From: JAJPKK01 sp963702755
GTDB taxonomy: Bacteria > Pseudomonadota > Alphaproteobacteria > Rhizobiales > Xanthobacteraceae
Length of the DNA stretch: 64,000 bases
Reading direction: 5' to 3'
Assembly: GCA_963702755.1 (NCBI GenBank)
Contig: CAVPDZ010000002.1
Location: forward strand, 1-64,000
The position numbers and the translations under genes are program-made. Below, piece by piece: positions 17,646 through 26,876 of the stretch. The first letter of the stretch is position 1. Each line of letters starts with the position of its first letter. The notes under the pieces were generated by a model. That model searched no databases. It worked only from the letters and a program-made list of their open reading frames with translations, and was not told the DNA's origin.

Positions 17646-18482
17646 TCACTTCGGCGCCACCAGATTTCCCCACGGCTGGTGCGGCACCGCGACGAATCCG
17701 GCGTTGCCGTCGCTGTCGACGGCCTCCGAAAACGAACCCTGGAGGCACACGCCTTCGGCGATGTCGAACTTGCGGGCGCGCTGCCGGGTGAAAATCCGCG
17801 TCGTCTTCCACGGCTTGGTGAGGATTTTCGGCGCGATGATCTCAAGGTCGTCGTGCAGGTAGTCGTTGCCGGCGAGATGAATGCGCTCGATGACGTGCAG
17901 GTCGCCGTTGTTCGGCACGCCGACCGCCTCGCTGATCGCCACATAGGCTTGCGGCAACACGCCGACGGTATCGACGACCAGCGTGTCGCCTTCCCAATGG
18001 CCGATCGAGTGGCCGTGGAAGGTGGGATCCGGCTCTTCGGGATGCGGCCGGCCGTCGGTGTAGATGCGGCGCAGCCTATTGCCGTCGGATTCGCCGAGGA
18101 TGGTCACCCGGCCGGGCGTGAACAGGAATTCGAGCGCGTTGTGGGTCACGAGCATCCACGCCGGCATGCCCTCGGGCAAGCATTCGACGAACAGCGGCCG
18201 CGGCTTGCCGGCCTTCTCCTCGGCGAACATCTGCGCGACTTCCGCCGCCGCCTTCTCGTTCCACGGCGTCGGGTCGGTCCTGATGCGGCGGTCCTGGTCG
18301 GAGATCACCGGATTCCACACCCCGCTCCAGTCCGGCAGCTTGGCGAGGTCGGCATACTGCTGGGCGGTGGGCGGCGGATTGATGATCGCCTTGGTCTCTG
18401 CGGCGCCAGGCGGGCGCGACGGGCCGCACGCTGTCGTGCATGCAACAAACAGAACCATGGTTGAGGACCAACAGGGTCTCAT
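17646..18482 (-). CDS. Conserved hypothetical lipoprotein (GHSIGHWEGDTLVVDT-type), linked to DUF6152
   Basis: ATG 18,482 has GGAG seven bases upstream. The N-terminus has a short hydrophobic stretch MVLFVACTTAC with a lipobox-like TTAC, so the mature protein is probably a lipoprotein. The body contains LAKLPDWSGVWNP, EKPLFVECLPEGMP-like text, and GHSIGHWEGDTLVVDTVG, a signature I recognise from a large family of uncharacterised proteins in Alpha- and Gammaproteobacteria that co-occur with DUF6152 genes. 278 residues. The two genes are 120 bases apart on one strand and probably act together. Confidence 0.75.
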   Translation of the reverse strand: MRPCWSSTMVLFVACTTACGPSRPPGAAETKAIINPPPTAQQYADLAKLPDWSGVWNPVISDQDRRIRTDPTPWNEKAAAEVAQMFAEEKAGKPRPLFVECLPEGMPAWMLVTHNALEFLFTPGRVTILGESDGNRLRRIYTDGRPHPEEPDPTFHGHSIGHWEGDTLVVDTVGVLPQAYVAISEAVGVPNNGDLHVIERIHLAGNDYLHDDLEIIAPKILTKPWKTTRIFTRQRARKFDIAEGVCLQGSFSEAVDSDGNAGFVAVPHQPWGNLVAPK

Positions 18483-19043
18483 GAATTTCTCCGCAACAGG
18501 CGAATGTCCGGTGGTCGATGTTCGCGATCACCCAGATTCGGTTGCCGCGCGACGCCGGCGGAGGCGTGCGCGCCCTGCTGGATCAAAAGCGAACAGGATC
18601 GAGGAGGTGGGAAGGGGACCAACGGTGAAGTCTGCCACAAATGCACGGCCAAGGGCCGGCACGCTAAGCCGGCGCGGGACCGCGGTCACGTCGCAATTTG
18701 CGGCAGCAGGCGCCATTTCCTTTGGCAAACCTGCCTCGCAAAAACGTGATCCAAAGGCGGTCCTGCTCGATCGCTTCCTCTGCGATCAACTCTTCCACAA
18801 TTGTGATCGCGGCCAATCTTGACAGGATTCCGTCGTAGGCGGACGCATACGCGTCGGCCATCTGGAACGGAGGTTTACATGACGCCACCGGGTCAGAAAC
18901 GCCGCGATGATTGTCCGCGCTGATATTCGGGCGCGGGCATAGCGGCAAATCCACGAATGGCACGCAGGAGCGGCCTCTGTGGGCCGCATCAGTAAGGCAA
19001 GGCCCCAATCGGCCGCTCCCGCTGCACATTTCGAAAGACAATC
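18483..19043. other. 560-base region without a supported gene
   Basis: Open frames on both strands have poor composition. A minus-strand stretch (about 18,664-18,861) reads MADAYASAYDGILSRLAAIT followed by VEELIAEEAIEQDRLW, which is helical, but lacks an SD. On the plus strand GGAGG stands five bases before ATG 18,879, opening a 14-codon frame ending at 18,923. Either may be a remnant; neither is convincing. Confidence 0.35.
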
Positions 19044-19463
19044 CTATTGCTGCTGCGGCGGACGTGTTGAATTCGCCTTCATCAAGGCTTTGTCTGCGTC
19101 TTCGGCGGACAACACCGGCCGGTAAACAACATGCGCAAATCCCGCGGTGTTTGAGGCCAACTGTAACGTTGCCGCGGTGATTTCGTCCGGGCAATCGGCG
19201 AATCCGTAGGCGGTGACTTCGGTATAGTCGAAATACCAAGTCTCGAGCTTGCAGCCGACCGATTCATCGAATTTGGCGACACCTGCCCGCAGCGCGGTGA
19301 CCGACTGCTTCTGAAGATTTTTCAATCCTTCGAGCGTGAGCGACGCCCGAAAGAAGTACTTATGCCGCGCTGGCCCGGATTGTTGACCGACGGCATCATC
19401 GACGGTCAGCGCCAATCCTGGAAACAGCAGCGACAGGAATGCAAATGTAACCACGCGCTTCAT
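19044..19463 (-). CDS. Secreted GYD-domain protein
   Basis: 139 residues. Signal peptide MKRVVTFAFLSLLFPGLALT. The mature part is a small ferredoxin-like GYD domain: FFRASLTLEGLKNLQKQSVT, then RAGVAKFDESVGCKLETWYF and DCPDEITAATLQLASNTAGF. GYD proteins normally lack a signal peptide, so an exported version is slightly unusual. The role of the family is unknown; the fold resembles dimeric alpha+beta barrels. SD AGGAG precedes the start. Confidence 0.85.
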   Translation of the reverse strand: MKRVVTFAFLSLLFPGLALTVDDAVGQQSGPARHKYFFRASLTLEGLKNLQKQSVTALRAGVAKFDESVGCKLETWYFDYTEVTAYGFADCPDEITAATLQLASNTAGFAHVVYRPVLSAEDADKALMKANSTRPPQQQ

Positions 19464-19826
19464 CTGAATAACTCCTTGAATTTACGCGACCGCGGCTTTG
19501 CGCTGGCGGCAACAATCGAGTGGCCCCAGCGTGGCCGAGGTCCGTGCGAACATGAGTTGAGAAATTTTCGCCCGCCGTAGGCACGTGGGGCCGCCGATAA
19601 TTGGCAGGATTTCGGCACATCCCGCTGGCAGCTCGCGGAAAAGCTACACGGTTTGCCTCGGAGTGGGAATAACGGAGTTGGGTGTCGACAGCGTCGCTCG
19701 CCGATGCAACGCGCGCGCTAGCGTGCAACGCGCGTCCGAGACTTACGTTTTACAGCTCCCAACGGGTGAGGGTGCCCAGCGCGTAGCCGTCACCTAATTT
19801 CCCGAGGGAAAGGTGCCTCTATCAAC
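19464..19826. other. Intergenic region, nothing recognised
   Basis: About 360 bases with no frame of natural composition and no clear hairpin. Both flanking genes are on the minus strand, so it may hold the promoter of the GYD gene and the end of nothing identifiable. Confidence 0.4.
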
Positions 19827-20156
19827 TCAGCTCGCCGGAGACTTCCTCGCGGCCTTGGCAGTCTGCAGACAGGTCAGCAGCTCCACGTAACTCGGCGCTC
19901 CGCCTGCGTCCTCGACCCGCGCGCAGGTCGTGCGGTCCGTCGGTGCGAACTCGGACCACTGCTTCACCAGGATCTCTCGCGCCGCCTGCTCATCCTTCAT
20001 GCAGCTCTTGTCGCCCGCCGCGGTCGCGGTTTCGGCACGGCAACTCGGCGATAGATTGTATGTCGGAACGTCGTCTGCGATCGAAGACCTGCCGCCGATG
20101 AGCGCAAAGGTCGCGGCCATCACGACGATCGCAAGATTAGCTCGGGTGACACTCAT
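19827..20156 (-). CDS. Small secreted hypothetical protein with four cysteines
   Basis: 109 residues. Signal peptide: MSVTRANLAIVVMAATFALI, then GGRSSIADD. The mature part has two Cys pairs: PSCRAETATAAGDKSCMKDE and RTTCARVEDAG…LLTCLQTA. A weak GGGAGCG lies upstream of the ATG. The pattern (SCRAE...SCMKDE...LLTCL) is one I associate with short periplasmic hypotheticals common in Bradyrhizobium relatives; no function known. Confidence 0.7.
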   Translation of the reverse strand: MSVTRANLAIVVMAATFALIGGRSSIADDVPTYNLSPSCRAETATAAGDKSCMKDEQAAREILVKQWSEFAPTDRTTCARVEDAGGAPSYVELLTCLQTAKAARKSPAS

Positions 20157-20400
20157 GCTACGCTCCCTATGTTCATTCGCATTATTGCATCACAGCGTAC
20201 TTCATGCGCCACACAGTGTCTTGGCTGCGTGCGAGCGGTGTTACTCAGTCGTTACCGACTGACGATCGGAGAGCCGCGAATCCTTGATCGGCGCAAATGC
20301 TTCAGCGGCCGCAATTGCCTCGCCTCCAAGCTGTTCGTAAGGTGCTGTTGTTCACAAGATGCGCCGGGCATCGCAACAGTAATACGACTGAGATCATCCG

Positions 20401-21384
20401 ATGTCGTCGACGCGTTTCAGACTGGCGCTCTCGATTCTGGCGATGATGTTGGCTTCCCGCGGCGCCGTCGCCGAAGGCCTCGGCTACCCGGAGCGTCCGA
20501 TCACGATGGTGGTGACGTTCGCGCCAGGGGGCTCGTCGGATGTTCTTGCCCGCGCGGTCGCCAACGCCATGGCGCAGGGGCTCGGCAAGCAAGTCGCGGT
20601 GGACAACCGGCCGGGCGCAGGCGGGCATGTCGGGGCCGAGGCCGTCGCTCACGCAGTGCCTGACGGCTATACCATCCTATTCGGGACGAACGGCACGCTC
20701 GGAATCGGGCCCGCACTCTACAAGAGCCGTCGATACGACGCGCTTCACGATCTTGCGCCGGTGGGGCTCTTGCACAAGCTGCCGCTGGTGCTGATCATCA
20801 ATTCGCAAATCCCGGCAAAAACGCTGGGCGAATTCATCGACTACGCGCGAAGCCATCCGGGCAAGCTCTCCTTTGCATCGGCCGGCGTCGGATCGGTATC
20901 GCATCTCGCCGGAGAGCTTTTCAAAGGCGAGGCGCAGATCGACATCCTGCACGTGCCTTACAAGGGCGGCGGCGCGGCAGTTCCGGATTTGCTGACGGGG
21001 CGCGTCTCGATGATGCTCGAGACAATTCCGAATGCTCTGCCGCTCGCGCGCGGCGGCGATTTGCGGGCCATCGGCGTGACGACCAAAGAGCGTTCACCGT
21101 CGGCGCCCGATCTCCCGACGCTCGCCGAGTCCGGCCTGCCGGGCTTCGACGTGAGTGCCTGGACCGGGTTGTTTGTCCCCGCAGGCACTCCGAGCGCCAT
21201 CATCGAGCGCCTGAATGCCGAGACGCGAAGGATCGCCGAAGACAGGGACTATGTGGCTCTCATCCAATCGATGGGAACGGATGTCGCGCGTTCAAGCCCC
21301 GAAGCGTTCGGCTCATTTGTGCGCGACGACGTCGCACGATGGACCGACGTCATCACGCGCCGCGGCATACCGAGGATAGAGTAA
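20401..21384 (+). CDS. Bug-family tripartite tricarboxylate transporter substrate-binding protein
   Basis: Periplasmic binding protein of the TctC/Bug family, 327 residues. A signal peptide (LALSILAMMLASRGAVAEG) is followed by YPERPITMVVTFAPGGSSDV, the universal Bug N-terminus, then GKQVAVDNRPGAGGHVGAEA, HVPYKGGGAAVPDLLTGRVS and LRAIGVTTKERSPSAPDLPT. Ligands of the family are usually carboxylates. No TctA/TctB membrane subunits are adjacent, as is common for orphan Bug proteins. The dioxygenase gene starts 55 bases later on the same strand, so the ligand may be its substrate. Confidence 0.92.
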   Translation: MSSTRFRLALSILAMMLASRGAVAEGLGYPERPITMVVTFAPGGSSDVLARAVANAMAQGLGKQVAVDNRPGAGGHVGAEAVAHAVPDGYTILFGTNGTLGIGPALYKSRRYDALHDLAPVGLLHKLPLVLIINSQIPAKTLGEFIDYARSHPGKLSFASAGVGSVSHLAGELFKGEAQIDILHVPYKGGGAAVPDLLTGRVSMMLETIPNALPLARGGDLRAIGVTTKERSPSAPDLPTLAESGLPGFDVSAWTGLFVPAGTPSAIIERLNAETRRIAEDRDYVALIQSMGTDVARSSPEAFGSFVRDDVARWTDVITRRGIPRIE

Positions 21385-21439
21385 ATCCGATACGATAACG
21401 GCGAGCCGACTTGGCGAAAGGCGCAACGCGGAGAATGGT

Positions 21440-22252
21440 ATGAGCTACGAATCCATTACCGTCGAACCGGTTTCTCCGCACATCGGCGCCGAGATCGGTA
21501 ACGTCGATCTGACGCAGCCGCTGTCGAACAATCAGGTCGAGGAACTGCACCGGGCGTTCATCCAGTATCAGGTGATTTTCTTCCGCGATCAGAAGATCAG
21601 CTTTGAGGACCAGATTCGGTTCGGGCGTTACTTCGGTGCGCTGGGTGCCCATGTCGGAAAGTCGACCATCAGCAAGACCACCGACAATCCGTATGTCCGC
21701 AAGTTTCATTACGATGAGACTTCGACGCAGATCTCGGGGGAGAACTTTCACAGCGATCAGTCGTGCGCGGCAATCCCGCCGCTGGGCAGCATCCTTTACA
21801 ATCACACCGTTCCGCCCGACGGCGGCGGCGATACCATGTTCGCGAGCATGTATGCGGCTTACGACGCACTGTCGCCGCGCATGAAGACCTATCTTTCGGG
21901 GCTGACGGCGACCCACGACGGCACGCGGGTTTTTGGTCCCGGCACGCCGGTGTCGGTGCATCCGGTCATCATCCGGCACCCGGTCAGCGGCAAGAAGGTC
22001 ATTTACGTCAATACGGACTTCACGGCGAAAATCAACGAACTGCCATCGCTGGAAGGCGAACGCGTTCTGCGGTTCTTGATCGATCACTGCAACAAGCCGG
22101 AATGGACATGCCGTTTTCGCTGGCGCGCCCATTCCATCGCGTTCTGGGACAACCGCTGTACCCACCACAAGGCGATTTGGGATTACTGGCCGAACGTGCG
22201 TTCCGGCTATCGAATCCAGGTGGAAGGAGCGGCACCTCCCGAAGCGGGCTGA
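21440..22252 (+). CDS. TauD/TfdA-family Fe(II)/2-oxoglutarate dioxygenase
   Basis: 270 residues. Double-stranded beta-helix dioxygenase that hydroxylates small acids such as taurine or phenoxyacetates. Metal ligands H104 and D106 (NFHSDQSC) and the distal His in NRCTHHKAIWDYWP (H243 by spacing), with the 2-oxoglutarate Arg258 in RSGYRIQVEG. N-terminal VEPVSPHIGAEIGNVDL is typical of the family. The substrate is not predictable, but the preceding Bug binding protein suggests a transported organic acid. Complete. Confidence 0.93.
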   Translation: MSYESITVEPVSPHIGAEIGNVDLTQPLSNNQVEELHRAFIQYQVIFFRDQKISFEDQIRFGRYFGALGAHVGKSTISKTTDNPYVRKFHYDETSTQISGENFHSDQSCAAIPPLGSILYNHTVPPDGGGDTMFASMYAAYDALSPRMKTYLSGLTATHDGTRVFGPGTPVSVHPVIIRHPVSGKKVIYVNTDFTAKINELPSLEGERVLRFLIDHCNKPEWTCRFRWRAHSIAFWDNRCTHHKAIWDYWPNVRSGYRIQVEGAAPPEAG

Positions 22253-22342
22253 GCAATGCGCGTATTCTCGCTTTCAGCAGAACGGATATTTTCAAGCCTT
22301 CGCTTCGCGCGCCGCAGCTTTGCCGTGTGCGGAAAAAGAAAA

Positions 22343-22392
22343 AGCCCTGGAGGTCCAGGGCTGAGTCTAGGGAGGAAACGTCCCAAAGGGAC
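22343..22392 (+). ncRNA. Candidate structured RNA: two adjacent hairpins in a 340-base gap
   Basis: AGCCCTGG-AGGT-CCAGGGCT (22,343-22,362) is a perfect 8-bp hairpin. After a purine-rich spacer (GAGTCTAGGGAGGAAAC) comes GTCCC-AAA-GGGAC (22,380-22,392). Neither is followed by a T-run, so a simple terminator is unlikely. The order hairpin, AGGGAGGAAAC spacer, hairpin resembles short intergenic RNA-like elements I remember from Bradyrhizobiaceae, but I cannot name a family. It may also end the dioxygenase transcript. Confidence 0.35.
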
Positions 22393-22592
22393 ACTGGAAC
22401 TATAGCTCAATCCGTGGCAAAATGAGTTGTAAAAATGTCACATTGCTCGAAATTAGCGCAGCTACCAATGGGCGAGTGTTAGAAGCGATTCTCAACGAAT
22501 TGCCGCGCGCTTAAACAAGTTTTGCGACGTTGGCGTTGCAAAGTCTGTTTCGATTGCCCTGACAAGGCTCACGGATTTCATACTATCCCGCC

Positions 22593-22859
22593 ATGCCGAG
22601 AATCATGTTCGTCTGCCCGACGTTAGAGCAGCCCGCCTGGACCGGTCTCACCAGCGATCACGTGGTGTTTGCCTCGCTGCCGAACGTGCCGGTTCCCGTC
22701 GATTGTCCCTCCTGCGGGAAGAAACACCGATGGCGGGCTCGACAGGCTTGGATCGAAGGGCACGAGGAGGCACGCGCCCGCGAGCCTGAGCCGGCCGATG
22801 ATGCTCGAGTTGCCGCTGTTGTCGCAGGATCAGGTCTGATCTGCTTTCGGAGCGGATGA
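22593..22859 (+). CDS. Small zinc-ribbon-like protein
   Basis: 88 residues. MPRIMFVCPTLEQPAWTGLT is followed by a CPSCGKKHRW motif; together with the early Cys this gives a possible two-knuckle metal site. A C-terminal helix is rich in Glu/Arg. Small proteins starting MPR-x-MFVCP with a CP-x-CG-x-x-HRW knuckle are frequent in Rhizobiales and have no known role. Confidence 0.65.
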   Translation: MPRIMFVCPTLEQPAWTGLTSDHVVFASLPNVPVPVDCPSCGKKHRWRARQAWIEGHEEARAREPEPADDARVAAVVAGSGLICFRSG

Positions 22860-23084
22860 GCACGCGTCGCGCGAGAGCCTAAGTGGTTGCCTGACCAACC
22901 GTTACCGATGTTGATGCGATGTAGGATGGACGCGGGCGATCGCGCGCGCTTCGGGAACCATCCGCGGCCAAAGTCATTTGACGGGCTAAATGCTCTGCCC
23001 GAGGGGAGCGTCCACATCTTCGCTTTAGGCCGAAGCGGCCGCGGACGCGGCAGCACGGGAACCGCTCACCGATCGCTCGTTCTC

Positions 23085-23282
23085 ATGCAATCGCAACACG
23101 ATGACTACAATGACAGCTTCTATCTGCGCATCATGCGCACCAGCATCGCCACAGCGTTGCGAAACGAATTCGCCGTGGACAAGGATGTGCCGGAGCGGAT
23201 TGCCGAGTTGCTGAAGGAACTTGATGAGTCGGACGACGACGATCCGTCGGACGATTTCAACAAGAAGACATCGCGCGATTAG
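23085..23282 (+). CDS. Small acidic protein, faint NepR-like pattern
   Basis: 65 residues from ATG 23,085: MQSQHDDYNDSFYLRIMRTS, then IATALRNEFAVDKDVPERIA and ELLKELDESDDDD. The helix–P-E-R–helix–LL-x-x-LD layout recalls NepR anti-sigma factors of the alphaproteobacterial general stress response (…L-x-x-x-[YF]…VPDR-[FL]…LL-x-x-LD). No PhyR or EcfG gene is next to it, and no SD is visible, so this is a weak call. The open frame extends upstream to 22,887 with unnatural composition. Confidence 0.5.
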   Translation: MQSQHDDYNDSFYLRIMRTSIATALRNEFAVDKDVPERIAELLKELDESDDDDPSDDFNKKTSRD

Positions 23283-23377
23283 GTGGCTTGTCTTTGCCGT
23301 CGCGTCGGTCAGTGACGCTGCCGATCGACTGGCAAAGGCTCCGACGCCTTCGATTGATCAGATTGGGAAAGTTTGAA

Positions 23378-23404
23378 GGAGCCGGGGGAGCGACCCCCGG
23401 CTCC
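23378..23404. terminator. Perfect 11-bp hairpin between convergent genes
   Basis: GGAGCCGGGGG, loop AGCGA, CCCCCGGCTCC. It lies between a plus-strand and a minus-strand gene and can end both transcripts. A smaller copy with the same loop (GGGGAGCGACCCC) lies about 60 bases to the right, near 23,445. The remainder of the 340-base gap holds no supported gene. Confidence 0.55.
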
Positions 23405-23620
23405 TCGGTCTAACAATGGACGGGCGACTTGACCGCACATTTGGGGAGCGACCCCGTGCATCAAGGACCGCCATCGTCCAAGGTTAGGCCAGCCCTCCGA
23501 CCGCGCTCGATCGACCAAGGAGTTTGGCCGATCGCTGCCGCGCGGATCAAACACGCAGTCGACAGTGTGACTCTTGGCGCCGCCCAATTCAAGTAATCCG
23601 ATCGGGTGGCCGCACTCCGC

Positions 23621-24619
23621 CTAGAGATAAACGCTCGCCATCTGAGCTTCGGGGTAACGCTGTCCGGCCGCCGCGCCCGGCGGAACCGCAGCTGAGATCT
23701 TCGCCATGTCGGTATCGGACAGTTTCACGGAGAGCGCGCCGATATTTTCGATCAGCCGTTCTTTGCGCTTGGTGCCGGGGATCGGGATGATGTCCTTGCC
23801 CAAGGCCAGCAGCCAGGCGAGCGCAAGCTGGCCGGGCGTGCACCCTTTCTCCCGCGCGATCGCCGCGATGCGGTTCACCAGCTCCATGTTGTGGGTCAGG
23901 TTGTCGCCGGAAAAACGCGGATGGCGACGGCGGGTGTCGGTCTCGGCGAGCGAGCCCGGATCCTCGACCTTGGCAGTCAACAAGCCGCGGCCGAGCGGGG
24001 AATAGGCGATGAAGGAGATGCCGAGTTCGAGCGTGGTGCGGCGGGTCTCGTCGCCCTCGCTACGGTAGAGCAGCGAGAACTCGTTCTCGACCGCCGCGAT
24101 CGGGTGAACCCGGTGGGCGCGGCGGATCGTATCCGGCCGCGCCTCGCTGAGGCCCAGCGCGCGGACCTTGCCTTCTTTGACGAGCCGCGCCATCGCGCCG
24201 ACCGTATCCTCGATCGGCACCGCCGGATCGACGCGGTGCTGGTAGTAGAGATCGATCGTCTCGATGCCGAGGCGCTTGAGGCTCGCTTCGCAGGAACTGA
24301 TGACGAATTCCGGACGGCCATCGGCGAACTTGCCGCCGCGGCCGGCCAGATTGCCGAACTTGGTGGCAATGACGATGCCGGCGCGGCGGCCCTTGATGGC
24401 CTTGCCGACGAGTTCCTCATTGTGGCCCCAGCCATACATGTCCGAGGTGTCGAGCATGGTGATGCCCTGGTCGAGGGCCTCATGGATGACGGCGATGGCA
24501 TTGGTGTCGTCGCTGACGCCGTAGGTGCCGGAAAACGACATGCAGCCGAGTCCGATCGCCGACACCGTGATGCCGGACGAGCCGAGAGTGCGTGTCGCAA
24601 GCTGCTTCTTCGTCACCAT
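23621..24619 (-). CDS. Aldo/keto reductase
   Basis: NADPH-dependent oxidoreductase with an (alpha/beta)8 barrel, 332 residues. Tetrad: Asp and Tyr in MLDTSDMYGWGHNEELVG, Lys in IATKFGN, His in LYYQHRVDPAVP. N-terminal LGSSGITVSAIGLGCMSFSG and the C-terminal IIPIPGTKRKERLIENIGAL (cofactor loop) place it in the AKR13-like/YajO-like group commonly annotated as perakine reductase or pyridoxal reductase homologue. Divergent from the phosphotransferase/ATPase gene with a 107-base spacer. Confidence 0.93.
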   Translation of the reverse strand: MVTKKQLATRTLGSSGITVSAIGLGCMSFSGTYGVSDDTNAIAVIHEALDQGITMLDTSDMYGWGHNEELVGKAIKGRRAGIVIATKFGNLAGRGGKFADGRPEFVISSCEASLKRLGIETIDLYYQHRVDPAVPIEDTVGAMARLVKEGKVRALGLSEARPDTIRRAHRVHPIAAVENEFSLLYRSEGDETRRTTLELGISFIAYSPLGRGLLTAKVEDPGSLAETDTRRRHPRFSGDNLTHNMELVNRIAAIAREKGCTPGQLALAWLLALGKDIIPIPGTKRKERLIENIGALSVKLSDTDMAKISAAVPPGAAAGQRYPEAQMASVYL

Positions 24620-24726
24620 CTTGTTGTCTCCATGCTGTTCGTCTCCCGTGCCCCGCGATCGGCGGCTTTGATATCATCATCCGGTGGCGTTGCGAACACG
24701 CCCGCTCGACCGAGGATCGGCGCCCG

Positions 24727-26278
24727 ATGAATGCTTCGGCCAAAGCTCCGGAGAACGACCAGGACGAGGTTTTCGCCTTCCTGGGTCAGCCGTCGACCCA
24801 CGGCGGCGCCGCGGTGCGCCGCATCGACACGCATATATCGTCGGTGTTTCTCGCTGGTGACCGGGTGTACAAGGTCAAGCGCGCGGTGCGCTTTCCCTTC
24901 CTCGACTTTTCCACGCTCGACAAGCGCAAGGCCGACTGCGACGCCGAGATCGAAGCGAACCGGCCGTTCGCGCCGCAGCTTTATCGCGGCGTCATTCCCA
25001 TCACCCGCGCGGCCAACGGACGGCTGTCGCTCGGCGGCGCACGGTGATGTTGTCGAGTGGGCCGTCGAGATGGTGCGCTTCGACGAGACGAAGACGCTCG
25101 ATCGGCTGGCCGATGCGGGGACCTTCGATCCGAAGCTTGCCGATGCGCTGGCGCGGGCGATTGCGACCGCCCATCGCAAGGCGCCGGTGGTCGCGGCGGC
25201 GCCGTGGATCGAGGCGCTCGGTCTCTATATCGAGCAGAACGATGCGGCGTTCCGCGAACGTCCGGATTTGTTCGACCCTGCGGCTGCCGCCAAGCTCACC
25301 CAGGACTCCCGGGCGGCGCTGGCGCGGGTGCGCCCATTGCTGGTCGCTCGCGGCGAGCTGGGCCTGGTGCGACGCGGCCATGGCGATCTCCATCTGGGCA
25401 ATATCGCGCTGATCGACGGCGCCCCGGTGCCGTTCGACGCGCTCGAATTCGATCCGCTCGTTGCGTCCGGTGATGTGTTCTACGACCTCGCCTTCCTGAT
25501 CATGGACCTCGTCGAGCGCAAGCTCGATGCCGCCGCCAACATCGTGCTCAACCGCTATCTCGTCGAGACGCGGCGGGTCGAGGACCTCGATGCGTTGGCG
25601 GCGTTGCCGCTCTTCATGTCATTGCGCGCGGCAATCCGCGCCAAGGTGACGGCGGCGCGCCTCGACCACGCCGCGTCGGCCGATCGCGCTGCGATCACCG
25701 CGTCAGCAAAGACCTACTTCGACCTCGCGCAGACGCTGCTCGCCCCGCCGCCGCCGACGCTCGTCGCAGTCGGCGGACTCTCGGGCACCGGCAAATCTGT
25801 GTTGGCCGTGATGCTTGCGCCCGACGTCCTGCCTGCGCCCGGTGCCGTCGTGCTGCGCTCCGACGTCGAGCGCAAGGCGCTGTTCGGTGCCGCGGAAACC
25901 GACAAGCTGCCGGCCGATGCTTACACCAACGAGGTCACGGTGCGCATTTACGCGGGACTTGCCGAGAAGGCGCAGCGCGTGCTCGCCGCCGGCCATTCGG
26001 CGATGGTTGATGCGGTGTTTGCGGAGCCCCATCAGCGCGCCGCGATCGCCACCGTCGGGAGTGACGCGCGCGTGCGGTTCCGCGGGCTGTTCCTGACTGC
26101 CGATCTCGCCACCCGTCTCGCGCGAGTTGGCGGACGAACGGGCGACGCATCGGATGCCGACAAGGCGGTTGCCGAGCGCCAGGAACACTATGTGCTCGGC
26201 ACGATGGACTGGATCGCCGTCGATGCTTCGGGCACGCCGATACAGACACTGGCGCGGGCGCGCGCGGTGTTGCCCTGA
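24727..26278 (+). CDS. Bifunctional aminoglycoside phosphotransferase-like / P-loop kinase, one frameshift
   Basis: Two fused domains (COG2187 plus COG0645 type). N-terminal kinase-like domain: ISSVFLAGDRVYKVKRAVRF with the ATP-binding Lys, then RGHGDLHLGNIALIDG (catalytic loop) and FDALEFDPLVASGDVFYDLA. C-terminal domain from about residue 345: VAVGGLSGTGKSVLAVML (Walker A) and VVLRSDVERKALFG, as in small ATP-dependent kinases. The frame shifts near 25,035 (LSLGG|HGDVVEW) and the total length is one base over a multiple of three, so a single inserted base is implied. Whether it is a sequence error or a true mutation is open. True substrates of the family are unknown. Confidence 0.85.
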
Positions 26279-26292
26279 ACGCGGCGTTGCGC

Positions 26293-26778
26293 TCACAATT
26301 TCCGATACATCACGAGCGCGTCCACCGGCCCGAGCGTCGGATGATCGAACGCGCCCGGCAGGCGGCCGACAATGTCGAACTCGAGCCGCTGCCACAACGC
26401 GACGGCGCGCGTGTTGGTGCTGACCACGAAGTTGAATTGCATGGCGCGAAAGCCAGCGGCTGCAGCGTAGTCCAATGCGTGGCGGCCCATGGCGGCGCCG
26501 ACGCCGCGGCCGCTCGCGGCAGGCGCGGTCATGAAAGCGCAGTTGGCAACGTGCTGGCCGCCGCCGCGCTGGTTGGCGCGGATGTAGTAGGTGCCGACGA
26601 TCGATCCGTGATCGTCGGCGGCGACGAATACCGTATGACCGGGCGAGAACCAGTAGGCGAGGGCCTCGTCGCGGGTCCACTCCCGCGGCAGCGCATAGGT
26701 TTCGCCCGCGCGGATGGTGGGCTCCATAATGCTCCAGATGGCCGCAGCATCGCTCGCGACCGCAGGCCTCACCATCAT
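26293..26778 (-). CDS. GNAT-family N-acetyltransferase
   Basis: About 161 residues from the MVRPAVASDAAAIWSIMEP start; upstream in-frame codons have low-quality composition. The acetyl-CoA loop is ASGRGVGAAMGRHALDYAAA and the family strand is NAIV-like FNFVVSTNTRAVALWQRLEF. C-terminal LPGAFDHPTLGPVDALVMYR is typical of the phosphinothricin/YncA-like branch. Convergent with the bifunctional kinase, 14 bases apart. The substrate is unknown. Confidence 0.88.
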   Translation of the reverse strand: MMVRPAVASDAAAIWSIMEPTIRAGETYALPREWTRDEALAYWFSPGHTVFVAADDHGSIVGTYYIRANQRGGGQHVANCAFMTAPAASGRGVGAAMGRHALDYAAAAGFRAMQFNFVVSTNTRAVALWQRLEFDIVGRLPGAFDHPTLGPVDALVMYRKL

Positions 26779-26876
26779 GGCATCACGATTGCCCGCCGGC
26801 GAACAATTCCCGGCTGGGTCGCTGATGTTCGCGGCCGTCATTCATTTTACGGCCGCCGCTCATCCGCCGGCGTCGC

